Source: Micromonospora sonchi (GTDB lineage: Bacteria > Actinomycetota > Actinomycetes > Mycobacteriales > Micromonosporaceae). From it: a DNA stretch of 64,000 nt. The notes beneath the pieces are model-generated. The model saw nothing but the letters and a program-made list of their open reading frames with translations. It did no database searches and was not told the origin of the DNA. The stretch covers positions 276,112 through 340,111 of the forward strand of contig NZ_BMNB01000002.1 of assembly GCF_014646235.1 (NCBI RefSeq). The letters are read 5' to 3'. How positions within the stretch are numbered: the first letter of the stretch is position 1; the number at the start of each line of letters is the position of its first letter. Below, one piece after another: positions 42,250 through 51,118 of this stretch. The translations under genes were made by a program, and so were the position numbers.

Positions 42250-43530
42250 ATGACCGCCGTCGACACCGCCGTGGCCCCGCCGAACGCGCTGATGCCCGGC
42301 GACCTGATGAGCCGCCGGCAACGCCTGCGGCTCATCCTCGTGCTCGGCTCGCTGATCGCGCTGGGGCCGCTGACCATCGACATGTACCTGCCGGCGCTGC
42401 CGGCGATCGCCGACGACCTCGCCACCAGTTCGTCGACGGTGCAGTTGACCCTCACCGGCACGCTGGTCGGCCTCGCCCTCGGCCAACTGGTGATCGGTCC
42501 GTTCTCCGACGCGCTCGGCCGCCGCAGACCGCTGATCGCGGGCACCGCACTGCACATCGTGGCCTCGCTGGGCTGCGCTCTCGCGCCGAACATCGCGGTG
42601 CTCGGTGCGCTGCGGGTCGTCCAGGGGTTGGGCGCGGCGGCGGCCGCGGTGATCGCCATGGCGGTGGTACGCGACCTGTTCAGCGGCTCGTCCTTCGCCC
42701 AACTGCTCTCCCGACTGCTGCTGGTGATGAGCGCCGCGCCCATCCTGGCACCGACGCTCGGCAGCGAACTGCTGCGCTGGACGCAGTGGCGGGGCATCTT
42801 CGTAGCGCTGATGGTCTTCGGCGGACTGCTGATGCTGGTCGCCACGTTCGGCCTGTCGGAGACGCTGCCACCCGGGCGTCGCCAGCGCGGCGGCGTGCTG
42901 TCCACCGCCCGGCTCTACCGCTCGCTGCTGCGCGACCGCGCCTTCGTCGGGCTGGTGCTGGTGGCGGCGCTGGCCATGGCGGCGATCTTCGCCTACGTCG
43001 CCGGTTCCTCGTTCGTGATGCAGGAACAGTACGGGCTCAGCGAGCAGCAGTTCGGGTTCGCGTTCGGGGCGGGCGCGATCGGCCTGATCGCCGCCACCCA
43101 GGGCAACGTACGGCTGCTGCGCCGCTACTCCCCGCAGCAGATCCTGACGGCCGCGTTGCTCATCGGCTCGGCTGCCGCACTGGTGCTGCTCGGCGTCGCC
43201 GCGACCGGGTTCGGCGGGCTGCCGGCCCTGCTCGGGTCGCTGTGGCTGGCGCTGACCGCGATCGCCCTGGCGATGCCGAACGCCCCGGCCCTGGCACTGA
43301 GCCGGCACGGCGAGGCAGCCGGCACGGCCTCCGCCCTGCTCGGCGCGGTCCAGTTCGGCGTCGGCGCGGTGACCGCGCCCCTGGTCGGGGTGCTCGGCAA
43401 CGGCGCGGTAGCGATGGCCCTGCTGATCGCCGGTGGCCTGGTCATGGCACTGGTCGTGCTGCTGCTCGTGGTACGCCCGGCCCGCCTCACCCCGACGGGA
43501 CCCGAACCGGCCGTCGTCGTGGTGCACTGA
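42250..43530 (+). CDS. MFS drug efflux transporter (Bcr/CflA type)
   Basis: The 426-residue protein has 12 hydrophobic segments. ALGPLTIDMYLPALPAIADDL in TM1 is the signature opening of Bcr/CflA exporters; GPFSDALGRRRPL is motif A and VVQGLGAAAAAV is motif C-like. ATG at 42250 is preceded by no strong RBS. It follows the IS remnant directly, and the old tnpA frame runs into its first codon. It likely exports a drug or dipeptide. Confidence 0.88.
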   Translation: MTAVDTAVAPPNALMPGDLMSRRQRLRLILVLGSLIALGPLTIDMYLPALPAIADDLATSSSTVQLTLTGTLVGLALGQLVIGPFSDALGRRRPLIAGTALHIVASLGCALAPNIAVLGALRVVQGLGAAAAAVIAMAVVRDLFSGSSFAQLLSRLLLVMSAAPILAPTLGSELLRWTQWRGIFVALMVFGGLLMLVATFGLSETLPPGRRQRGGVLSTARLYRSLLRDRAFVGLVLVAALAMAAIFAYVAGSSFVMQEQYGLSEQQFGFAFGAGAIGLIAATQGNVRLLRRYSPQQILTAALLIGSAAALVLLGVAATGFGGLPALLGSLWLALTAIALAMPNAPALALSRHGEAAGTASALLGAVQFGVGAVTAPLVGVLGNGAVAMALLIAGGLVMALVVLLLVVRPARLTPTGPEPAVVVVH

Positions 43531-43592
43531 CCGCCCAACCGACGCGGGGGCACTTCCGCAACAAGATCTCCGCTCGGTATGGGGCGGGCGGG

Positions 43593-45851
43593 TCAGGACA
43601 CCGAGGCGGGAAACCTCTCCCAGACGCGGTGGGTGGCGAGCAGGTGCTGCACGGCGGTGAAGACCTCGTCGCCGGAGTCGGCGGTGACCACGCCGGGGCT
43701 GCCGATCACGCCGGCCTGCTCCAGCACGGTGACGCCGGGGCCCCAGGCACCGATCGCCTTGGCGTGCCGCCAGCACTCCTCGACCAGCAGCAGCACACGC
43801 GGATCCACCGGGACCGGGCGTGCCGCGCCGGCCTTGGCCTCGCGGGCCGGCAGCGCGTCCGACGCCGGGGGCGGGGCGGCGGCGAGCAGCAGCGCGTCCA
43901 ACTCGACCGAGCGGCCGGTGGCGAAGCTGCGCTGCACGGTCAGGTCACCGATCATGCCGCCGTGCGGGGCGATCAGCAGTGGCACCATGTCGGCACCGAA
44001 GACCGCGCGGCGTACCTGGCGGACGGTGTCCAGGTCGGCGTCGGGGTCGACCACGATGCCGATCATTCGGCCGTCGGCTGGCCACTCGCGACCGACCTGC
44101 GACAGCGCAGGGCTGGGCGTGACGTCGGGCAGCGGGACCGTCGGCTGCGGCGTGGGCAGCCCGAGGCCGGTGGCGACCTGGGCGCAGAGCACCGGGTCGA
44201 TGTTGGCCAGGCACTGGAGTTGACGCTCCCTGATCGTCTGGTGGTAGCACTTGCCCAGCTCGAAGGTGTAGGCGCGGATGATGTGCTCCCGCTCGACGGG
44301 GGACATGCTCAGCCAGAACAGCCGGGCCTGGCTGAAGTGGTCGTCGAACGAGGCGGGGCTCTGGCGTATTTTAGGCGCCTCGGCCACCCGTACCGGCAGG
44401 TCGGTGAAGGGGTGGTCGTCGTCGCCGGCCGGGAACGGGTTGCCGCCGTCGAGCGAGTTCGGCCGGTAGGGCGCGATTCCCGTGTGGATCGCCTGCTGGT
44501 GGAAGCCGTCGCGCAGCATGTCGTTGACCGGAGCGTGTGGCCGGTTGATCGGGATCTGCGGGAAGTTCGGCCCGGCCAGGCGGGTCAACTGCGTGTCGAC
44601 GTACGAGAAGAGCCTGCCCTGCAACAGCGGATCGTTCGTGACGTCGATGCCCGGCGGCAGGTGACCGACGTGGAAGGCGACCTGCTCGGACTCGGCGAAG
44701 AAGTTCGTCGGCGTACGGTTGAGCGTCAGCCCGCCCACCGGCTGCACCGGGGCCAACTCCTCCGGCACGATCTTGGTCGGGTCGAGCAGGTCGATGCCGG
44801 CGAAGGTCTCCTCGGGGGTGTCCGGGAAGACCTGGATGGCGAGTTCCCACTCGGGGAACGCCCCGGCCTCGATCGCGTCGTACAGGTCGCGGCGGTGGAA
44901 GTCCGGGTCGATGCCACTGAGCATCTGGGCCTCCTCCCAGATCAGGGAGTGCACGCCCAGTTTCGGCTTCCAGTGGAACTTGGCCAGCACCGTCTCGCCC
45001 GCGGAGTTGACCAGGCGGAAGGTGTGTACGCCGAAACCCTCCATCGTCCGGAACGAGCGGGGGATGCCCCGGTCGGACATGTTCCAGATGGTGTGGTGCT
45101 GGGCCTCGGTGTGCAGGGAGACGAAGTCCCAGAAGGTGTCGTGGGCGCTCTGCGCCTGGGGGATCTCGCGGTGCGGGTGCGGCTTGCCGGCGTGGATGAT
45201 GTCGGGGAACTTGATGGCGTCCTGGATGAAGAAGACCGGCATGTTGTTGGCGACCAGGTCGAAGGTGCCCTCGTCGGTGTAGAACTTCGTCGCGAAGCCC
45301 CGGGTGTCGCGAACGGTGTCGGCCGATCCACGCGAGCCGAGGACGGTGGAGAACCGGACGAAGACCTCGGTCTCGCGGCCCTTCCTGAGAAAGCCCGCCC
45401 GGGTGACGTTCTCGGCGGTGCCGTACGCGCTGAAGGTGCCGTGTGCGCCGGCGCCCCGGGCGTGCACCACCCGCTCGGGGATGCGCTCGTGGTCGAAGTG
45501 GGTGATCTTTTCCCGCAGGTGGTGGTCCTGGAGCAGCACCGGGCCGCGCGGTCCCGCCTTCAGCGAGTGGTCCGTGTCGCGCAGCCGCGCCCCCTGGGCC
45601 GTGGTGAGGAAGGCCCCCTGCTGACCCATTGCCCTCGACGGCGTGCCGGTTCGCGCGCCGGTGGGCGTACGGGTCTGCGGGCTGCCCTGCTCCGGCTTCG
45701 GCGGCGGCGGGTCGTGCGGCGTGGTCGGTTCCTCCAGGGGCGGCGGCTCGCCCGGCACACCGGGCACCTTCGGGGTCAGCACGTCGGAGACCTTCTCCGC
45801 GGCGGATTCCACGACGTCCTTGACCGCCTTGGCGGGGTTTCGCGATTCCAT
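43593..45851 (-). CDS. katE: Large-subunit catalase with C-terminal DJ-1/PfpI-like domain (KatE/HPII type)
   Basis: The 752-residue haem enzyme destroys hydrogen peroxide. After a Pro-rich ~65-residue leader it has FDHERIPERVVHARGAGAHGTF, with the catalytic His in VVHARG, NNMPVFFIQDAIKFPD with the distal Asn region, and RLFSYVDTQLTR with the proximal Tyr. From about residue 600 a flavodoxin-like DJ-1/PfpI domain follows (GRMIGIVVDPDADLD). Clade-2 catalases have this layout. ATG at 45851 is chosen over 45956 because GGGAGG lies upstream, although at a long spacing. Confidence 0.93.
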   Translation of the reverse strand: MESRNPAKAVKDVVESAAEKVSDVLTPKVPGVPGEPPPLEEPTTPHDPPPPKPEQGSPQTRTPTGARTGTPSRAMGQQGAFLTTAQGARLRDTDHSLKAGPRGPVLLQDHHLREKITHFDHERIPERVVHARGAGAHGTFSAYGTAENVTRAGFLRKGRETEVFVRFSTVLGSRGSADTVRDTRGFATKFYTDEGTFDLVANNMPVFFIQDAIKFPDIIHAGKPHPHREIPQAQSAHDTFWDFVSLHTEAQHHTIWNMSDRGIPRSFRTMEGFGVHTFRLVNSAGETVLAKFHWKPKLGVHSLIWEEAQMLSGIDPDFHRRDLYDAIEAGAFPEWELAIQVFPDTPEETFAGIDLLDPTKIVPEELAPVQPVGGLTLNRTPTNFFAESEQVAFHVGHLPPGIDVTNDPLLQGRLFSYVDTQLTRLAGPNFPQIPINRPHAPVNDMLRDGFHQQAIHTGIAPYRPNSLDGGNPFPAGDDDHPFTDLPVRVAEAPKIRQSPASFDDHFSQARLFWLSMSPVEREHIIRAYTFELGKCYHQTIRERQLQCLANIDPVLCAQVATGLGLPTPQPTVPLPDVTPSPALSQVGREWPADGRMIGIVVDPDADLDTVRQVRRAVFGADMVPLLIAPHGGMIGDLTVQRSFATGRSVELDALLLAAAPPPASDALPAREAKAGAARPVPVDPRVLLLVEECWRHAKAIGAWGPGVTVLEQAGVIGSPGVVTADSGDEVFTAVQHLLATHRVWERFPASVS

Positions 45852-45991
45852 CTCTACCGGTACCTCCCTGGTGAACAACGACCAGATCCTCAGGGCGGTA
45901 CCCCGGCCAGAGAGGGCAAAACGGAGCGAACGGCACCGGCGTCGCCTTTCGATCACATCTGGACGACCCGGCCAGCCGCCGATGCAGGAGA

Positions 45992-46495
45992 TCAGCGAGG
46001 GGAAAGGCTCAACTGATCAAAATAGGTCTTCATCGCCGGGTAGTAGTCATCGAACGACGGCATCGCCGTGTCGTGGTGGGCGGCCACCAGCCGATCCAGG
46101 TAGTACTCCCAGCCGGGCCCGATCTCGCCGACGCCCTCGACCGTGTCCAGGTGCTGGACGAAGCGCAACTCCGTCCGGTCGTCGCGCCGGGTGAGCAGCA
46201 ACTCCAGCCGCCAGGTGCCGGATTCGTCCTGCGCGGCGAGGGCGAGCCGGCGGGGCGGCTCGCACGCGTCGATCCGCATCGTGGACCACGGCTCCCCCTC
46301 TTCGAAGGCCATCTGCATCCGGACGCTCTGACCGGGCGTGGCCCGACCCGCCCAGCGCCCGTACCACCGGGCGGTGCGATCCGGTTCGGTCAGGCTGGCC
46401 CAGACGGCCTCGATCGGGGCCCGGAATTCGCGAGTGACGACCAGCTCGGGCCCGGTGTCGGTGCCGAAGAGGCGCCCGGATGGGGTGGGTGTCAT
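45992..46495 (-). CDS. SRPBCC/AHSA1 domain protein
   Basis: The 167-residue protein has VVTREFRAPIEAVWASLTEPDRTARWYGRWAG at the start and PGWEYYLDRLVAAH near the end, typical of the AHSA1 branch of the START/SRPBCC fold. These small cytoplasmic proteins bind hydrophobic ligands and are usually encoded behind an ArsR-type regulator. Here the regulator gene in front is truncated, so expression control is probably lost or altered. Confidence 0.85.
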   Translation of the reverse strand: MTPTPSGRLFGTDTGPELVVTREFRAPIEAVWASLTEPDRTARWYGRWAGRATPGQSVRMQMAFEEGEPWSTMRIDACEPPRRLALAAQDESGTWRLELLLTRRDDRTELRFVQHLDTVEGVGEIGPGWEYYLDRLVAAHHDTAMPSFDDYYPAMKTYFDQLSLSPR

Positions 46496-46507
46496 GCTGT
46501 CCGCTCC

Positions 46508-46678
46508 TCATTGGAGTACGGCGAGCCACCGGAGCAGCTCACGGAGCCGGGTCGAGTCCAGTTCATAGCGGCGCTCGCGGCCGTCCACGGTGTCGCGCAC
46601 CAGACCGCTCTCACGGAGTACGCGCAGGTGACGACTGACCGCCGGCCGGCTGATCTCGAAGTGGTAACTGACAGGTTA
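46508..46678 (-). pseudogene. ArsR-family regulator, C-terminal remnant
   Basis: The minus strand reads SYHFEISRPAVSRHLRVLRESGLVRDTVDGRERRYELD and continues to a TGA at 46508. This is the recognition helix and wing of an ArsR repressor of the SRPBCC-linked type. An in-frame TAA sits just before it (within GTAAC at about 46676), and no upstream frame encodes the missing first ~40 residues. The junction contains the inverted repeat GTAAC-n6-GTTAC (46664-46679). Confidence 0.75.
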
Positions 46679-46812
46679 CGTGCTTTCCACCGACCTACTC
46701 CGATCGTCGTACGCCGTACTCCTTTGGCGTCGGAAAAGGTGACGCCGCCGGTACGACGCGCCTCCCCCGGTTTGCGCCGTAGCTTTCGGGCCACGTCGAT
46801 GAAGGGTGTCCA

Positions 46813-47574
46813 ATGCACGCTGCTGATCTGTCCGCTCGGCCGTCGGGGAACGACCGGCCGTCACGTTCGCGCTTCACGGCCGACGCCGTGCTGGTCGGCC
46901 TGGCGCTGGCGCTGTCCGCCATAGCCACGGCGGACACGCTCAACCCACGGTGGAGCTGGATCGAACACATGGCCAGCCACTTCGTGCACGGACGAGCCGG
47001 CTGGCTCATCCCGTGCGCGGCAGTGGGTTTCGCCCTCAGCACGGCGCTGCTGATCCTGTTGGTCGTGCGATCCGGTCGGGCGCCGGGAACGAGCGGGGTG
47101 CCAGCTGTGGCATCGGCCACCCCGGCCCGTGGCGGGCGGCTCGGGTTGGGGCTGCTCGGTGTCTGGGCGGCCGGAATGCTGATCGTAGGGATCTTCCCGG
47201 CCGACCCGCCGGGTCAGTGGGACCGCCCGCCGTCCACCGCCGGGCTGGTGCACGGGTTGGGTGGGCTGACCGCGTTCGTTGCCCTGCCGGTGGCCGCGGC
47301 GCTGCTCACCCGGGCCTGGCGGCGGGACGTGCGGTGGCGGCCGGTGGCCCAGGCGTTGACCGTCGCGTTGGTCGTGGCGCTGGCCACGTTCGCCGTCTTC
47401 GTGGTGACCTGGGTCGATGTGATCGGCGGTCCGAGTCTCTCGGTGGGCGCCCAGCACACCGTCGTCGGGCTGACCGAGCGGGTCATGATGTGGGCGTACT
47501 GCGGCTGGCTCGCGGTGGTGGCGGTCGGGCTGCGCCGCATGCCGGCCGCGCCCCGCATTGGGTCCGGCGGATAA
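46813..47574 (+). CDS. DUF998 family membrane protein
   Basis: The 253-residue protein has six to seven hydrophobic segments. IATADTLNPRWSWIEHMASHFVHGRAGW and GMLIVGIFPADPPGQWDRPPSTAGLVHGLGG are typical of DUF998 proteins, whose function is unknown. AAGGG lies 8 bases before the ATG. The histidine kinase gene begins 8 bp after its stop, so it belongs to that two-component operon and may be part of the sensing complex. Confidence 0.82.
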   Translation: MHAADLSARPSGNDRPSRSRFTADAVLVGLALALSAIATADTLNPRWSWIEHMASHFVHGRAGWLIPCAAVGFALSTALLILLVVRSGRAPGTSGVPAVASATPARGGRLGLGLLGVWAAGMLIVGIFPADPPGQWDRPPSTAGLVHGLGGLTAFVALPVAAALLTRAWRRDVRWRPVAQALTVALVVALATFAVFVVTWVDVIGGPSLSVGAQHTVVGLTERVMMWAYCGWLAVVAVGLRRMPAAPRIGSGG

Positions 47575-47581
47575 TCGGCCG

Positions 47582-48757
47582 ATGGTGGAAGCGGGCGGGA
47601 CAATGGCGTACCCGGGCACGGCGGCACGGCCGGCGCTGCCGGGCTGGGCGCTCACCGGCCTGCTGGCGGCGGCCACCGCCGTCGGGGTGCCGGCCGGCGT
47701 GGCGCTGGCCGGCGGCCGGGTGACCGTCGCGGGCGCGCTGGCGCTGGCGCAGACGCTCGCCGCGCTGCTGTTGCTGCGTACCCGGTGGCCGGTCGGCACG
47801 CTCCTCGCGTCGGTGGCCACCGTCGCGGCGTACCGGGCCGCCGGTCTGGTCGACGTCGGGTGGATCTGGCCGGCGACCGTCGCCTTCGCCGGGGCCGTGC
47901 TGGCCGGGCGGGTGGGTTGGGCGCTGGCGACCGGGGTGAGCGCCCTCGCCTTCGCCACCAGTTGGGAGGCGAACGTCGCCGGGCGCGCCCCGGAGTCGGT
48001 CGCGGTCGCGGTCGGCGGCGAGGCGTTGTGGCTGGCGGTGGTGGTGGCCGCCGCCCTAGCGTACGCCAACCGGCGGCGCTGGCAGGACGAGGTGGCCGCC
48101 CGGGTGCGGCAGGCGCGGCACGAACAGGAACTGGCGGCCGGTCGCCGCCGCGCCGAGGAGCGGGTACGCATCGCGCGGGAACTGCACGACGTCGTCTCCC
48201 ACACGCTGGCCGTGGTCGGCGTGCACCTCAACGTGGCGCTGGACGCGGTCGACTCGGCACCCAACGAGGCCCGCGACGCGCTCCGGCTGGCGCAGGACGT
48301 GCGCGGCCGGGCGATGGCGGACCTCGGGGCGCTCGTCGGCGTCCTGCGCGACGACTCCACACCCGGGGTCGAGTCGCCGTTGCCCAGGTTGGACGGCGTG
48401 ACCGACCTGGTCGAACGGGTGCGGGGCGTGGGGCTGCGGGTGACGCTGGAGGAGAGCGGCGACCGATCGGCCGTGCCGACCCCGGTGGCGTTGGCCGTGT
48501 ACCGGGTGGTGCAGGAGGCGTTGACGAACGTCGTCCGGCACGCCCGCGCCGGCCGGGCCGTCGTCGCCCTGCGGTACGCGCCGACTCGGGTCACCGTCGA
48601 GGTATGCGACGACGGTACGGCGACACCCGGCGCCACCGTGGGGCACGGCCTCGCCGGGATGCGGGACCGGGTGGAGGCGCTGGGCGGCACGCTGACGACC
48701 GGCCCCGTCGACGGCGGTGGCTTCGAGGTGTCCGCCGTGCTGCCGGTGGCGAGGTGA
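47582..48757 (+). CDS. Two-component sensor histidine kinase (NarL-type, HisKA_3)
   Basis: The ~391-residue protein has four to five membrane segments in its first 150 residues, a coiled linker (RRRWQDEVAARVRQARHEQELAAGRRRAEERVRIA) and HisKA_3 with phospho-acceptor His in ARELHDVVSHTLAVVGVHLN. The HATPase part has YRVVQEALTNVVRHA and VGHGLAGMRDRVEALGG. ATG 47582 is used; ATG 47603 is an alternative. It should phosphorylate the regulator at 48760. Confidence 0.9.
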   Translation: MVEAGGTMAYPGTAARPALPGWALTGLLAAATAVGVPAGVALAGGRVTVAGALALAQTLAALLLLRTRWPVGTLLASVATVAAYRAAGLVDVGWIWPATVAFAGAVLAGRVGWALATGVSALAFATSWEANVAGRAPESVAVAVGGEALWLAVVVAAALAYANRRRWQDEVAARVRQARHEQELAAGRRRAEERVRIARELHDVVSHTLAVVGVHLNVALDAVDSAPNEARDALRLAQDVRGRAMADLGALVGVLRDDSTPGVESPLPRLDGVTDLVERVRGVGLRVTLEESGDRSAVPTPVALAVYRVVQEALTNVVRHARAGRAVVALRYAPTRVTVEVCDDGTATPGATVGHGLAGMRDRVEALGGTLTTGPVDGGGFEVSAVLPVAR

Positions 48758-48759
48758 CG

Positions 48760-49440
48760 ATGGCGGTCAGCGTACTGCTCGCTGACGATCAGCAACTGGT
48801 CCGCGCGGGCTTCCGCAGCCTGCTGCGACGCGACCGGGGCATCGTCGTGGTCGGCGAGGCGTCCACCGGCGACGAGGCCGTCCGGGCCGCGCGGGCGACT
48901 CGGCCGGACGTCGTACTCATGGACATCCGGATGCCCGGCATGGACGGAATTACGGCGACCCGTCAGATCGTGTCCGACCAGGGGTTGTCCGGTTGCCGCG
49001 TCATCATCCTCACCACGTTCGAGACCGACGAGTACGTGTTCGCCGCGCTCGCCGCCGGCGCCAGCGGCTTCCTCACCAAGGAGGTCGACCCGAACGGGTT
49101 GCGCCAAGCCGTCCGGGTGGTCGCGGCCGGCGACGCGCTGCTCTCCCCCAGCGTCACCCGCCGGGTCGTCGCGCAGTTCGCCCACCGGCCGGTCACCACC
49201 GGCACCGGCGGGGATCGGCTCGCGGTGCTCACCGACCGGGAACGGGACGTCCTGCGGCTGGTCGCGGCCGGTTTGTCCAACGAGGACGTCGCGCGCGAGT
49301 TGGTGATCAGTCCGCTGACCGCGAAGACCCACGTCAGCCGGGCCATCACCAAGCTCGGCGTTCGGGACCGGGTCCAGCTGGTGATCCTGGCGTACGAGAC
49401 CGGGCTGGTCCGTCCCGGTGATCCGGATCGGACAGGGTGA
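48760..49440 (+). CDS. LuxR/NarL-family response regulator
   Basis: The 226-residue protein has a receiver domain with Asp9/Asp10 and phospho-acceptor Asp55 (VVLMDIRMPG), the Thr in ILTTFET and Lys in FLTKEVD. The C-terminal HTH is LTDRERDVLRLVAAGLSNEDVARELVISPLTAKTHVSRAITKLGVRDRVQ. ATG at 48760 has GAGG about 6 bases upstream; GTG 48754 is possible. It partners the adjacent kinase. Targets are unknown. Confidence 0.93.
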   Translation: MAVSVLLADDQQLVRAGFRSLLRRDRGIVVVGEASTGDEAVRAARATRPDVVLMDIRMPGMDGITATRQIVSDQGLSGCRVIILTTFETDEYVFAALAAGASGFLTKEVDPNGLRQAVRVVAAGDALLSPSVTRRVVAQFAHRPVTTGTGGDRLAVLTDRERDVLRLVAAGLSNEDVARELVISPLTAKTHVSRAITKLGVRDRVQLVILAYETGLVRPGDPDRTG

Positions 49441-49490
49441 GGCGTACCCGCCACGACGGTGCCGGGTTGCTGCCGTTCCACGAGCCACGC

Positions 49491-49520
49491 CGGCGCCGGC
49501 ACCAACAGGTGCCGGCGCCG
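49491..49520. terminator. Strong bidirectional hairpin terminator
   Basis: CGGCGCCGGCACC (49491-49503) pairs perfectly with GGTGCCGGCGCCG (49508-49520) around AACA. It lies between the convergent response-regulator gene and the small gene at 49530. The 13-bp GC stem is strong even without a T-run, as is usual in actinomycetes. Confidence 0.75.
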
Positions 49521-49529
49521 GGTCTGGGC

Positions 49530-49688
49530 TCAGCGTCCGGCCTGGTGCTTGGCCATCTGCGGGTTTTCGCCCTTGCCGACCTTGCGCAGCGCCTCGCGCA
49601 GTTGCGCCTCGGTCATCTTGGAGTTGCCCTGGATGCCGGCGTTGTGGGCCTGCTGCCGCATCTGGTGCAGCTTCTCCTGGTTACCCAT
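49530..49688 (-). CDS. Small 52-aa hydrophilic protein
   Basis: The minus strand encodes MGNQEKLHQMRQQAHNAGIQ, continuing through MTEAQLREALRKVGKGENPQ to a stop at 49530. GGGGAGG lies 6 bases before the ATG and the composition (Gln, Lys, His, Glu) is protein-like, unlike chance frames here. It is probably mostly helical and soluble. I do not recognise the family. A terminator lies immediately downstream. Confidence 0.65.
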   Translation of the reverse strand: MGNQEKLHQMRQQAHNAGIQGNSKMTEAQLREALRKVGKGENPQMAKHQAGR

Positions 49689-49909
49689 GTCGACCTCCCC
49701 GTGAGGTGGGCGGTGGCGGACGGTTCATCTGCCACGCGACCATCGCATTCCCGTGCCCTGGCCGGACTAACCGGTTGAAGTCACCGCCTGGCGCACTCGG
49801 GCCGGCCGCCGTGGTCACGCCAACCGTCGTGTTTCCGGTGCCGCGGCACGCCGCCAGGAGCATTGACATCGCTGTGGGTGACGTGATGTGCTCACTCCGC
49901 AATGCACAT

Positions 49910-49922
49910 GACAATGATTGTC
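49910..49922. promoter_or_regulatory. Fur/Zur-like box GACAATGATTGTC
   Basis: This perfect 6-1-6 palindrome is 20 bp upstream of the 49943 ATG. It resembles AT-rich Zur/Fur boxes (TGAnAATGATTTTCA type) and stands out in GC-rich surroundings. The site would overlap the promoter. No other function was seen in the 250-bp gap. Confidence 0.5.
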
Positions 49923-49942
49923 GTTAGCGAGTGGAGGAAAGC

Positions 49943-50335
49943 ATGTCTCTCACCGTGTCACCGGACCTGCTGCGTGCCGCCGAGTCGGGGCCGGTCACCG
50001 ACGAGGAGTTCGTGGCCTGCGTACGCGAGTCCCTGCCGTACGCCTGGCAGACCGTCGCCCGAGTGGCGGCGGAGCTGACGTCGTCCGACGCGGAGTTCGC
50101 GGACAACGAGATCCCACCGCCCGGCGAGGTGGAACGGGGTCAGTTGCTGCGGGCGCTGGCCAGCGACTCGATCCGGTCCAGCCTGGAGCGGCACTTCGAC
50201 GTCAAACTGGCCTTCCAGAACTGCCACCGGGTCGCGGCGTTCCGTCCGTCCGCTGTCGACTCCGACACCTATCGCCGCTTCGTCTCCGTCCGCGGCCAAC
50301 TCCTCAACCAGTCCCCCGAGCTGCGCAACTGCTGA
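49943..50335 (+). CDS. SCO5389-family protein
   Basis: The 130-residue protein reads SLTVSPDLLRAAESGPVTDEEFVACVRESLPYAW, then FADNEIPPPGEVERGQLLRALASDSIR and LAFQNCHRVAAFRPS, ending VSVRGQLLNQSPELRNC. This matches a conserved actinomycete family named after SCO5389, with no known function. GGAGG lies 5 bases before ATG 49943. A Fur/Zur-like box directly upstream suggests metal-dependent control. Confidence 0.75.
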   Translation: MSLTVSPDLLRAAESGPVTDEEFVACVRESLPYAWQTVARVAAELTSSDAEFADNEIPPPGEVERGQLLRALASDSIRSSLERHFDVKLAFQNCHRVAAFRPSAVDSDTYRRFVSVRGQLLNQSPELRNC

Positions 50336-50431
50336 CCCATGCATGTCGGCCCGGCGGGCAGCACGGGGGCGCACAAGCGCGCCGGCGTCTGCCCGCCGGG
50401 CGACCTGGCCACGCCCGGCGTCAAAGACGCC

Positions 50432-50821
50432 TCAGTCGTGCATGGCAGCGATCTGGATGAGGTTGCCGCAGGTGTCGTCGAAGACCGCGGTCGTCACGTT
50501 GCCCATGTTCAACGGCTCCTGGGTGAAGGTCACCCCGAGCCCTTTCAGTCGCTCGTACTCGGCGGGCACGTCCGGCACACCGAACATGGCGAACGGGATC
50601 CCGTCCGCCACCAGGGCCTTCTTGAAGGCCGCCGCCGCCGGATGCTGATCTGGTTCGAGGAGTAGCTCCACGCCGTCCGGGTCTTCCGGCGACACCACCG
50701 TCAACCAGCTGTGGCCCCCGAGCGGAATCTCGGTCTTCTTGATGAAGCCGAGCACGCCCGTGTAGAACGCCAACGCCTTGTCCTGGTCGTCGACGAAGAT
50801 GCTCATGTGTCCGATTCGCAT
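50432..50821 (-). CDS. VOC family (glyoxalase-like) protein
   Basis: The 129-residue protein has two beta-alpha-beta-beta-beta units: HMSIFVDDQDKALAFYTGVLGF at the start and FTQEPLNMGNVTTAVFDDTCGNLIQIAAMHD at the end. His5 and a late Glu/Gln are potential metal ligands. It overlaps the ArsR gene by 19 bp, and such ArsR-VOC pairs are common; it may be a lyase, dioxygenase or drug-binding protein. Confidence 0.88.
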   Translation of the reverse strand: MRIGHMSIFVDDQDKALAFYTGVLGFIKKTEIPLGGHSWLTVVSPEDPDGVELLLEPDQHPAAAAFKKALVADGIPFAMFGVPDVPAEYERLKGLGVTFTQEPLNMGNVTTAVFDDTCGNLIQIAAMHD

Positions 50822-51087
50822 GTGTCAACCCTCCACCGCTCGTAGATCTGTCGGAGCGGGGACGTGTCGAGGTCGATGAACATGTACCTGCCCTCGCGCC
50901 GCACCACCACCAGGCCGGCCTCGGACAGGACGGCGAGGTGCTGGGAGATCGCCTGCCGCGTCGAGGTGAACCCCTTGCCGGTCAGCCGGACGCACAACTC
51001 GAACAGCGCCTGGCCGCTGCGGTCCTGCAACTCGTCGAGGATGGCACGCCGGGTCGGATCCGCCAGCGCCTTGAACACGTCGCCCAC
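50803..51087 (-). CDS. ArsR-family regulator
   Basis: The 94-residue winged-helix protein reads DVFKALADPTRRAILDELQDRSGQALFELCVRLTGKGFTSTRQAISQHLAVLSEAGLVVVRREGRYMFIDLDTSPLRQIYERW. GTG at 51087 begins exactly at the conserved N-terminus. It lacks a Cys metal motif. It lies upstream of and overlaps the VOC gene, which it probably controls. The inverted repeat at 51119 may be its operator. Confidence 0.9.
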   Translation of the reverse strand: MGDVFKALADPTRRAILDELQDRSGQALFELCVRLTGKGFTSTRQAISQHLAVLSEAGLVVVRREGRYMFIDLDTSPLRQIYERWRVDTCESDT

Positions 51088-51118
51088 ACCGGAAACGATA
51101 GGAAAGCCACTGCTTGCA

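Noticed and set aside
42786..46016. 1076-codon plus-strand open frame spanning the efflux gene and catalase
   Set aside because: It overlaps the efflux gene out of frame and then lies antisense to catalase, with no recognisable motif.
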